Assembly: GCA_000697665.1 (NCBI GenBank)
Contig: KL197734.1
Location: 163,661-227,660, forward strand
Source of the DNA: Jaapia argillacea MUCL 33604
Lineage: Eukaryota; Basidiomycota; Agaricomycetes; Jaapiales; Jaapiaceae
DNA: 64,000 bases
Direction: 5' to 3'
The position numbers were made by a program, and so were the translations under genes. A model generated the notes under the pieces. That model did not search any database. It had not been told where the DNA came from and was given only the letters and a program-made list of their open reading frames with translations. Position 1 is the first letter of the stretch. Each line of letters starts with the position of its first letter. Below are positions 13,337 through 22,156 of this stretch, piece after piece.

Positions 13337-13460
13337 CCCCATAGGTAACCAGCGACTGTCATGCACGCAGAGCGTGTCTCTGGAGCTGCGCTCTTGCAAC
13401 CCACAGGAGGGGACAGTCGTAAGGCACACACACCTGTGTATACATCCTATGTTTGAGGGG
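13337..13460. repeat. Hairpin repeat, copy 4 of 5
   Basis: It contains CCCCATAGGTAACCAGCGAC, hairpin CACGC-AGA-GCGTG, GGAGCTGCGCTCTTGCAAC, then AAGGCACACACACCTGTGTA and CATCCTATGTT. Compared with copy 3, the first stem has changed on both sides while keeping its pairing. Confidence 0.8.
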
Positions 13461-16400
13461 AGAGATAACAAGCCATGGACTGGGAGCTTGTTGGGATCCT
13501 TCAATACCGGCCTAGTAAGTGGTTGTCGAGTACTTGCAACCATTGAGTTGATGGTGAGGGTGGTAACAGAACGAACTGTAGCACCTGGCAAATGGAAGCT
13601 CTGGAGATTCAATTTGATACAGCCAGATCCCCAAACAGTAGCTATGGGCTTCCTGAGCGGAGAGCTTAAAGGGTTGATACCAATACTTGAACGACGAGCG
13701 GTGGTTGTAGACGGAGAGAATGTCACAAGGTGGTGCACTCGATGTGCGTCTGTCCTGTCCAAGCAAATCACTGGCTGAGTACTGTCGAGGCATACGGTAG
13801 TGTTGGAAGTGACTATCAGATCTGCATAGTATCAAGCACCCCTTTCTGCATGTGTGGCGTCGATTGTCCTCCGAGAATTAATCCCAACAGTGATCTGCAC
13901 CCTAGGTCCACAGGGATGCATCCTCCTTCTTCATGAAACCAGATATTGCGGTCGAGAGAGGCACTTGACCTGAGAAGAGTTGGGGTCCTAGGGCCATGAT
14001 AGAGTGGGCTTGACGTTCACAGGGCATAGCAATGAGTGCAGCACTGTTCACGAGCCAGGCTGTTGTATTCAGGGGAACCCTGGACAGTCGCACCAACCAT
14101 TTGGTGCACAAGAACCAGCATTGTCGACTGGCCACTGGATGCCAGAATCTTCACTTTCACAGATGTCAAGGAGTTGGGCATCATGAATCAGGTTGTTTGG
14201 AACTGCGCCACATGATGGAGTCAGGCATTGACCATACAATTCATGACCAGCACAGTTAACCAGCAATGTGGTCAGTTGAGCTCGCATAGGTGCTGCAGTT
14301 TCATCATTGCTGAAAGATGGGATGGCCGAGTGAGATGATGTTGCAACTGCAGGAGTGACTGGTAGCCGAGAGCCAGACCCTGAGAGGAGCAAGCAGGGAG
14401 GGAGCACATTAGAACCAATGACAAGAGAAGGTGTCAATCCGGAATGTGCAGGCTCTCGAGAGGATCTTAGGATCTGCAAGTCAGTTTGTGGAATCCATGG
14501 GAAGTCTCAATGACCATTCCAGTTGTCCACGGGCTGAGCACTTGGAACAACAAGAGGTGTACCAAGTGTCTGACATCCTTCGGAATTCACTGGTGCTCCT
14601 TGCATTTCTGACAATCTCCAGTCCCAAGGGAGGATTGTTGCGATGGTACCAGTGGTCTCAACACGAGGAGAATCTGGGCTTTCAGATAGCTGAGACTCAG
14701 GGGAAGGTTCCAAAGCTAAGAGTAATGTCAACGAGAGAGTTCTACTGGTGAAGATGGCTATGTTCATGGAGGATCCTTTCACTGGTTGTCTCCCAATCCT
14801 GGAGGCGAAGTTGCGTACTGCTGCATCAGAGTTCGAGAGATTAACAAATGCAAAGATGAGATGTGCAGCAGATTGAATATGGATGGATATCATTAACCAG
14901 GTGGCTTTGAGTTCATCGTGGACAACTCAAGTGTCGGTGTGTTGAACATTGCTGAGACTATCACGTTGGTGACAGAGGTTCACACAAACATCAAGATGGG
15001 ATTCAAACTTCAAATATCTCTGGTAGTCTTGACAGGCAAACTGACTGTCCTCTGCAAGACGTGAGAGTGCTCAGACAACTCCTCTCACATACACAGTTGC
15101 ATTGGACAGGCATTGGAACTCTGTTCCTGCCAGCTTATGAGTAGACACCATTTCGACATGTTGTCGTAGTATGCAGACAGTGTCTCTGTAGTACTCAAGA
15201 AGCCTTGAGTGAAATGAGAGAGCTTGAGCTCGGAAACTTGACCATGCAGCACTGAGTTGTTCTCGAGAATTCGCTCCTGTAAGAGTATCAAGCTGACCTT
15301 TGTAAGGGTTGAGATCGATCTGATACGAAGAGACTGCATCCGTCTCTGAGATGGTTTGATTGACAAATCAAAAGGTTTGTAACACTTCTTCTAGCCCTTT
15401 GTGTATGTCTGGTAAGACAGTCCACTGCACAAGAGAGTCCAGCAGCCCCCTCATAACCCTCCAGGCAAGAACATGATTGTATTGCAGCTCATCAAACTTA
15501 TCGATCCACTCCCACACTTCTTCATTCTCCGAAGTCCATCGCTTGTAATCCTCGAGGACTTCTGAGACAACCAGGAATTGGAGACAGACGATTGCCTGGG
15601 ACATCTGTAGTTGACCCAATTACACAGTGTCAATGGAGTGGTTGAGGTGACCGAGGATCGTTCATGGGGGGAGGAATCCTGTATCCTGAGAGTAGCACAG
15701 AGCAAAGAACAGACTAGTAGCTTTCAATCTGTTTTTATCAAAAGGCTCAGGTGAAGGTTATTCCACTCGGATGTAGGAGGGAGAGATGAGGAATGATCAG
15801 TTCGCGTGATGACAAGGAGATGGGAGCCAGTAGGAAGGTTCGATTCAGATGGAGGTAGTATCGGAGACAGTAGCACGAGTTGATACTTTCAGGCTGAACC
15901 AAGGTTCAGCATGTACGACAGTAGTTCCAATGTTTAGGCCAATCACAAGAATATCAGGATTCCAAATTCCGGCGGAGAACTGAATGCATGCGAGTTGAGA
16001 TTCTTGAGAGGCAAGGCAAACAAGTGTGTACAAGTGCCATGCAGTTAGCGAGATCGGCATGCATCGATAATGAGTAAAGGGCGATATGACAACGGAATTA
16101 CAAGAAGCCAAAGGAAAGAGTGTCACCAAGTAAGAATGTCCACAGAGTCGGTGAACTTCAAAGAGGGAACAAGCAGCACTCAGATGCAGAGAGTCCAAAC
16201 ACCACAATAATCTTGGGTTGCGAGGTGATATATTGTCAAGTCTGGGATGGCCCACAAATTGGGGTCAATGAGATCAATCAAGTTGAAGAGCGATGTCAAA
16301 GACGTTTTGTGGGTTCAGACAGCTCCAGTTGGGATTGCACGTGCTGCTATCAAGGTGCGATCAAGGACAGTGTTGGAAGAGGAGCAAGAGTAGCAGAGGA

Positions 16401-17535
16401 ACACAACTGTGGCCGAACAGCACCAGATGTGACTATCTGAACGACGAGAGACCCCACGAGACTCAGATGTGATAACAATGTTGGGTGGAGTTGTCAAGGG
16501 AGAGGCACAGATAGACAGTCACCAAGTGCAAATGTTCACAAAATCAGTGAGTACAGTAGCGTCCAACAGAGGGGAAATGTTCTCGTTGTGACTGGAGTCT
16601 TACAAGGATGGCCACAGGTGAGGGGAGTAGGTGATCTTCAGAATGTGAAGGTGAGCGTTCACAGTTTCACCTGAGCTTCGTGTGCACGAGAGGGCAGTGA
16701 TAGGACCAGATTCAATGATGTCAAAGACAAATAGTGTGGGTAGCGCAGGATTTGTGTAGGTTATGGACACCAAAGTGTGGATCGGATAAGGCGTGTCCTT
16801 GCTTGAAGCGCGGATGGGACGAGGGGGTGAGCGAATGAGAAGTTGACAAGGAGGGCAAGCTTAGAGTTTGTGCAGGGGCAAATGGATTCGATGCCACCAA
16901 AGGAGTTGGGTTTGATGGGAATGACTTGCAAGGGTGAATTTGACCAATTGAGGACACCAGTCAGAGAGATGCCCCAAAAGGACGATGCAGAATAAGAACA
17001 CGGGGATTTAAACAAGGGTGCTGATATTGCTCGGAGTGGTGTTGAGGGGTAGGGTCAACGTGAACCAATAGCAAATGCCGGTACGTCAGCGAGAGCTCTT
17101 CAATGTAGAGCTGGCCTCCAGATCTGAGGGGAAACTGTACATGGATTGGGTGGTAGTTGAAAGACACAGAAAGTGTTGTGATCGGACTGCAGGATTCCAA
17201 GTAGCACAGAGACCTCAGAGCTGATGAAGCAGAGAGGTTTCTTAGGGTGAGGAGATGAGATAGGGTGTTGTATCGACAATCGAGGGGAGCACAGAGTTGT
17301 CAAATCGAGATCCTTGATGGTAGGAGACAACTAAGGGATTGAAAGTGCCAAGTGGATGAAATATAATGGATTTGAGCTTGTTGTAGGCCAGCCAGGTTAA
17401 ACGACGAATCCTCCCAGTGTCCACCTTTGTGACAGGCAGGGATCAACCTGTGTTGCCACTACGGGAGGAGTTGGTGTTGTCAGAAGGGCTGGCAAGCCCA
17501 GAGCCCCAGCACTGAGGTGTGAAGACCTTGGTTGC

Positions 17536-17658
17536 CTCGTAGGTAGCCTGTAGTCGTTACACACGTATCAATGTGCCTCCGAGCCTGCAGCTGTCTGCAG
17601 TCTTGGAACGAACGACCACAGAGTGCACACACCTTTGTGTATGCCCTAAGTGGGGTAG
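17536..17658. repeat. Hairpin repeat, copy 5 of 5
   Basis: It contains CTCGTAGGTAGCCTGTAG, TTACACACGTATCAATGTGCC, AACGAACGACCACAGAG, and GCACACACCTTTGTGTATGC (stem ACACA/TGTGT), then CCCTAAGTGGGG. Same order and orientation as the other copies, about 4.1 kb from copy 4. Confidence 0.7.
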
Positions 17659-17929
17659 AATGGGACCTGGTTGTGTTTGGTAGAGTATAGTCTCGCTACT
17701 CAGCCCTCTCTAAGAGGCTGAGTCTCAAGGATAGCTGGTAAATATAAGAAAGCCTACTTCACACAGTCGGCGCTCTCTCAGGGGAGGCTGATCGTGAATA
17801 GCAGGCAGTAATGATGATTAAACTTCCAAGAGTGTCTACATGAATACACAAAGAGATTCAAACTCCACTCAAGCCATTCCCACACTCAATATGGAGTGAT
17901 ACTGGAGAGTAATCAGTAAACACCTGTCA

Positions 17930-17956
17930 CATTATGTCATGTTATGACATAATATG
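17930..17956. repeat. Perfect short palindrome
   Basis: ATTATGTCAT and ATGACATAAT flank a 3-base centre, an inverted repeat of at least 10 bp per arm. It may be a protein-binding site or the footprint of an excised element. Otherwise 17700-18238 holds nothing I recognise beyond the hairpin ACTCAGCC/GGCTGAGT at about 17698-17723. Confidence 0.6.
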
Positions 17957-18238
17957 GGCCCGATCTCAGGACCTCCAGATGTATCTGGGGTGTGGCTGTG
18001 CAGAAAAACAAACATGAGAACTCATTGGAAAGTAAGTAGTTTCATCACATTTCCATAGGTATCTCTACGGAAAAAATTGGAGATAGTGTCTGTATTTTCT
18101 TTCAGAGTGACTGGGCAGAAAATTGGAATTTAATAGCGGATAAATTGCTAATAAATCGATTTTTTGAGTGGAAAAAGCGAATTTTATTCTGTTTTTATAT
18201 CCTAGAGCAGTGTCTATGGTACCAATGAGGTGAGATGC

Positions 18239-18720
18239 AAGGGGAAGTTACATGGAAATGAGAAAATGAGACAATGAGAGGATGGGGAAGGAAAGAGGGA
18301 AGGAAGAAGTGGCTGGAGAAGAGGGGATGAGAGGGGAAAGGCAAAGGAGAAGGGAAGGAGGAAAATTGGAAAACCATAAAGGGGGACAGGGAGGTAGGGG
18401 AGAGAAGGAAGGGAGGAGGAGGAGGAGGAGAAGGAGGAGGAGGGAGGGGGATAGGAGAGAATAGAAAAAGGAGTAGGAGGGAAGGATGGAAATTTGAGAG
18501 CCAGGAGATAGGGAGGGAGGAGGGGAGAGGAGAGGAAGGGGGAGGGGAGGAAGGGGGAGGTCTAAGGAGGATGGAGAAGGTGGGGGAAATGAGGGATGGA
18601 GGAGAGATGGGAGAGGTGGAGGAGAGATGGGAGAGGGGGTGGGAGGGGGGTTCAGGTAGACAGAGAGAGAGGGAGATTGAAGGGTAGGAGAAGGGTAGGC
18701 ACAATCTAGGAAGGTTAAAT
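18239..18720. repeat. 480-bp polypurine / polypyrimidine tract
   Basis: The plus strand is almost entirely G and A, rich in GGGAGG, GGAAGG and GGAGGAGGAGG runs. The opposite strand reads as proline/serine/leucine-rich open frames (18195-18911 and 18248-18748), which I take as a by-product of composition and not as genes. Tracts like this can form intramolecular triplexes. Confidence 0.85.
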
Positions 18721-18857
18721 ATTGTAGAATATGGACTAGAGGAGACATGAATGTTGTATTTCAGAGAAGGGGGAAGAGGGAGATTCTGAGGTGGAGAGGG
18801 AAAAGTGAGGAGGGTGGAGAAAGGGACTCTAATTTCACACAAAAGGTGGATATAATA

Positions 18858-19394
18858 GGGGTGTTCATGATGGCCATTTTCAGGCCATTTTGGCCCCATT
18901 TTAAGCCCCATTTTGGCCTCATTTTGTCATTTTGAGATGTATTTTGTGAAAATGGACAGTAAAATGGACTCTAAAATGGGCCGAAAATGGCCATTGTGAA
19001 AGGGGGGGTCTGGAAAAAACACAAAAATAGGGCAAAAAGTCATTTTTGACGATTTTCATTCTTGTCTTCAGCAACTGTCAGCTTAGTAAATTTCAAACTC
19101 TGCTCAGTGGTGGTACCTGCAGCAAAACCACTTGCTTGGAAACCCTAACCTAGTAGTGGTTCATAGGTCCTGTGGTAGTCCAGCAGGTATTGAAAACTAC
19201 CCCGAAAATGGTCATGAAAATGGTGTCAAAAATGGCCATTTTGCCAGAAGGAGCCCCCTAGGCGCATTGTCCGAAAATGGCAATTTTTGCCTCCCTTTTC
19301 ATCCTCAATCTTGTCTCATTTACAGAAAATGAAAGGGAAAATGAGATGGAGAATGGGCTCAAAATGGCATGAAAATGGCCATTGTGAACACCCC
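18858..19394. mobile_element. 537-bp inverted-repeat element rich in AAAATGG words
   Basis: The ends are inverted repeats beginning GGGGTGTTCA and continuing with ATGGCCATTTTCA on both sides (about 45 bp with few mismatches). The 5-bp direct repeat TAATA flanks them (18853-18857 and 19395-19399). Both flanks of the interior are packed with AAAATGG / CCATTTT words. No transposase is encoded. The TIR and subterminal repeats look hAT-like, but a 5-bp duplication is short for hAT, so the superfamily is uncertain. Confidence 0.8.
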
Positions 19395-20030
19395 TAATAG
19401 GGGGTTCTATTCAGGATGAGTGAGCTATGACAAAATCTGAGATATACATAGCTGGGGAAGAGGGGATATTGGGGTGGAGAAGCTGGGAGTGGTCATCTGG
19501 AGTGAATTCACATGCTATAACACAGTGGGCTTACTCAAATAAGTCAGAATGGCTGAATTGGTTATGTGTCTGTCCGAGTTTTCAACCATGAACTCATTAT
19601 GATGTCGGGTGTTCAAATCCCGCTGTCAACTTGAAAAACTTGAATTTTTTACCAGACCTCCAGACATAACACATGTGCCATACGCCTTGGCACACCCCTC
19701 TCTTCCTTGCATTGTCAACGTGATGTCCTTGGCCCTTTATCATAGATCTGACAACATGAACATCTAAGTTAACTTTAAATAGGATCGTGTCACGTGATAA
19801 ACCTTAACACTATTCCCCCAACGCCCCAGCCAGTCCATGTTCTACATGCTCATTCAATGCTACTCTGCTGATTATCATCTACTACTAGTACTCCCTTGTG
19901 TGTTACCTTTCAACACATTACACACTCAAAAGATAAGCTCGGTCACATTTGTGGTGAAGAAGCGAGAGACACCAATATTAATGGCGCATCCCTGAAACCG
20001 ACGCCTGACTCATAGAGAACGTCTGACCGG
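19395..20030. other. Intergenic stretch with one pol III-like unit
   Basis: No protein gene is supported. It contains the tRNA-like unit at 19543-19650. The remaining sequence (19651-20030) is ordinary, with no ORF or repeat that I recognise. Confidence 0.5.
19543..19650 (+). ncRNA. Degenerate tRNA-like sequence with pol III signals (tRNA relic or SINE head)
   Basis: There is an A-box-like TGGCTGAATTGG at 19550-19561, a B-box-like GTGTTCAAATCCCG about 50 bp downstream, and a T6 run at 19645-19650 that could end pol III transcription. A T-arm-like CGGG/CCCG stem surrounds the B box. I cannot fold a canonical acceptor stem or a 7-base anticodon loop, so an intact tRNA is unlikely. A tRNA-derived SINE or tRNA pseudogene fits better. 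Confidence 0.35.
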
Positions 20031-20884
20031 CAGGGAGCTTTGCTTCGTAGCAATTGCTTCAGAGCAATGAGCAATCGAGCAATTGAGCCGATTGCTCTCA
20101 ACAATAGCTTGAGTAAATTGCTTCGTCAACAACAGTCGGGCTGGCATCAACCTCTGAGCAATTTGCTCGAGGGTTTACTCTGGCTACGGACAAACTTCTT
20201 CCCTTCACTGCACTTCACAGCGAGGCACCTTCGCCTTCCCACTAACTCCTTTCGTGCTCACGTGGCACCAACATGGCGCGTTCAACGAAATATGTCCAAG
20301 TCAACGCTCACGAGAAGGACGATTGGGGCGCGTGTGGAACATGCTTTGGGTGAGAAAATATCATTTTATTTATCCACTATTTGTATAGGTATGGTATACA
20401 TTCTAAGGGGGGAGAGGGAGGAGGGAATTGTGAATAAACGAACTGGGCCCCTGGGACTCTGTTCACGGCACAATGTGGGGGTGGCAATGGTAGTTAATTG
20501 GGTATGCAGGTGCAAAGGCCTGGCAATGGTGACATTCAGGAGTGTCGGTAGGGCTGGGAAAGCACACCACGGAACAGGCGAGGAGCATCGTGGGCGAATG
20601 AGACGTCGTTGTCGTTGACGATGTTGGGACCTACATTAAATTTCCATAACGGGGAGGGGTGGTTCTGAGGTCCATGTGAACGTCACGTAGTCTGTGTTGG
20701 ACTTCTACGTACCCAATGAAGCGGATTGAGCAGAGCTGGGAGCCATTTGCTCGCAGCTCATGAGAGGGTGGGAGAGAGGATTTGAGCTGGAAGCAACCAC
20801 GGAGCTGCGAGCAATCGAGCAATCGAAGGGCCTGGGAATTGCTCAATTGCTCCCAAAGCAGTTTGCTCCGAGCACTATTCCCTG
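20031..20884. mobile_element. 854-bp inverted-repeat element with GAGCAAT clusters
   Basis: The ends are imperfect inverted repeats starting CAGGGA (left) and TCCCTG (right). About 45 bp align with roughly 70 percent identity. Words of the type GAGCAAT / ATTGCTC recur many times in the outer 130 bp of each side, in both orientations, like subterminal transposase-binding sites. The flanks (GTCTGACC left, GGTCAGAC right) are inverted and not direct repeats, so the true ends may lie a little further out and I could not confirm a TSD. An open frame at 20040-20618 runs into the repeats and is not a credible gene. Confidence 0.65.
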
Positions 20885-20929
20885 TGGGTCAGACTTTCTG
20901 GACTCATAAACACCTGTCAACCGCCCGTC

Positions 20930-21682
20930 TACGGTCGCCTTGAGCCGCCAGGATTGATTTGGCATGTACCTAGCGTCAAACTCAACAAGGTGTTGTCAGG
21001 ACCTCTGAAACCTCAGGTCTAACCAAACCTCCCCACGACATCTGGATAATGACGATTTGCCAATGGCTCGGGCATTGCCGCCGAGGCTGTTGAGCCGTCG
21101 TCCTCGCTGTTGGCAACGACGACGACGCCTTATGCGCCGTATATCCACGACTTTCGAGCGAATTTTCGTATTTTCTTGCCCTCTATGTAGCTGTTATAGT
21201 ATTGTACATTATTATAGAACATTCAAACGGTTTTGTAGGGTTGTTTAAGCGATATGGGCACAATGTGAAGGCACGCGAAATATCCAGATTTGGGAACTGA
21301 CAATGGACATCACCAGGGTTCGCGTGGTTCGCCGACGTTCAACTTCCTCAACGTCACGAACGACGTTGACCAGAATCGTTTGAATGTTCTATAATAATAT
21401 ACCACACTATACCAGCTACATGGAGAGCAAGAAACTACAAAAATCCGCTTAAAAATCGGGGATATACAGCACATGAGGTGTCGTCACCGTTGCCAACAGT
21501 GAGGACGAAGGTTCAACGTTGAGAGCAGCGTCGGCGGCAATGCCGGAGCCATTGTTCGATTCTAATTTAGGTATCGTGGGAGGGTTAGGTTAGACCTGAG
21601 GTTTCAGAGGTCCTGACAGCAACTTGCTAAGTTTGATGCCAGGTACATGCCAAATCAGTCCTGGCGGCTCAAGGCAACCGTA
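20930..21682. mobile_element. 753-bp foldback MITE with ~300-bp inverted arms and 8-bp TSD
   Basis: The left arm (20930-21230) and right arm (21374-21682) are inverted copies of each other at very roughly 80-85 percent identity, separated by 143 bp. They begin TACGGTYGCCTTGAGCCGCC. The 8-bp direct repeat CGCCCGTC flanks the whole (20922-20929 and 21683-21690), marking it as a transposed unit, not a chance inversion. Each arm contains an ATG followed by a similar GC-rich stretch, but neither gives a credible protein. If transcribed it would form a long hairpin RNA. Confidence 0.85.
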
Positions 21683-21929
21683 CGCCCGTCCTCGCCTCAG
21701 CGACGACAATCACAGCACATCGAAACTATCATGACATTGCTGCCACCCGAGTGGATAATCTGGACACGGACATCAACGTCAACCCTAGATCCGTCCTCTC
21801 AGGTATGTAATTCCTGCACGCTGTCCGTCCCTGCTTTCGTTTGACGAACCGTCACTCTCCTCTCACTACTCAGTGGTAGAATATCTCATCCTGGGTAATA
21901 CAGATCATATAGAAAATGCAAAGCCGTAG
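21683..21929 (+). CDS. Possible 3' exons of an unrecognised host gene
   Basis: A frame open from the MITE border runs to a consensus donor at 21803 (GTATGT). A 71-nt intron with an acceptor at 21873 then restores a frame ending at TAG 21927-21929. The spliced tail is about 80 codons and includes VDNLDTDINVNPRSVLS followed by VVEYLILGNTDHIENAKP. I do not recognise the protein. Removing the MITE and one TSD copy keeps the frame open a short way upstream, so the insertion could have hit a gene. It lies tail-to-tail with the membrane-protein gene to the right. The evidence is only splice-site and frame logic. Confidence 0.25.
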
Positions 21930-22156
21930 GACCACGTCTTCAAAAACCTGCCCCCCTTCCGAATACTTTATTCGCTGACAAGCCTCCCCCACCATCGAAT
22001 CTGTCTAAATCGACCGTCCAACATCGACCAGCAATGCAGCTCGTACCAGCACCAAGCCGTCGTACACGACAAAACAATTCAGGACGCTTCCTCGAATCAG
22101 CTGTGGGTTTCTGTGAGCTGGCGAGAAAGTAAAATCAGAGGTCTAATGTCAAAATA

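Larger units (their letters stand above)
7849..17700. other. Gene-poor region with dispersed repeats; no gene supported
   Basis: Apart from the elements listed separately, I find no recognisable protein here. Open frames up to about 230 codons exist on the minus strand (9699-10355 and 11699-12403), but they show no known domain and no convincing splice structure. Several pieces resemble each other at low identity. Examples are about 9665-9715 with 12230-12285 (sharing AGATCTCATTG and GGTCCAGAGG) and 13205-13260 with 14965-15025. This suggests old tandem duplications of one long unit, all in the same orientation. A decayed gene family or a long non-coding transcript are both possible; I cannot tell which. 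Confidence 0.5.

Noticed and set aside
7849-17700. CRISPR-like array from the five spaced repeats
   Set aside because: Spacing is irregular (0.3-4 kb), copies are diverged, and the genome is eukaryotic.
18195-18911. 238-codon proline/serine/leucine-rich frame on the minus strand
   Set aside because: It is the pyrimidine strand of a purine tract; other frames of the same strand are open too, so composition explains it.
20040-20618. 192-codon plus-strand frame
   Set aside because: It starts inside the terminal GAGCAAT repeats of the 854-bp element and shows no domain.
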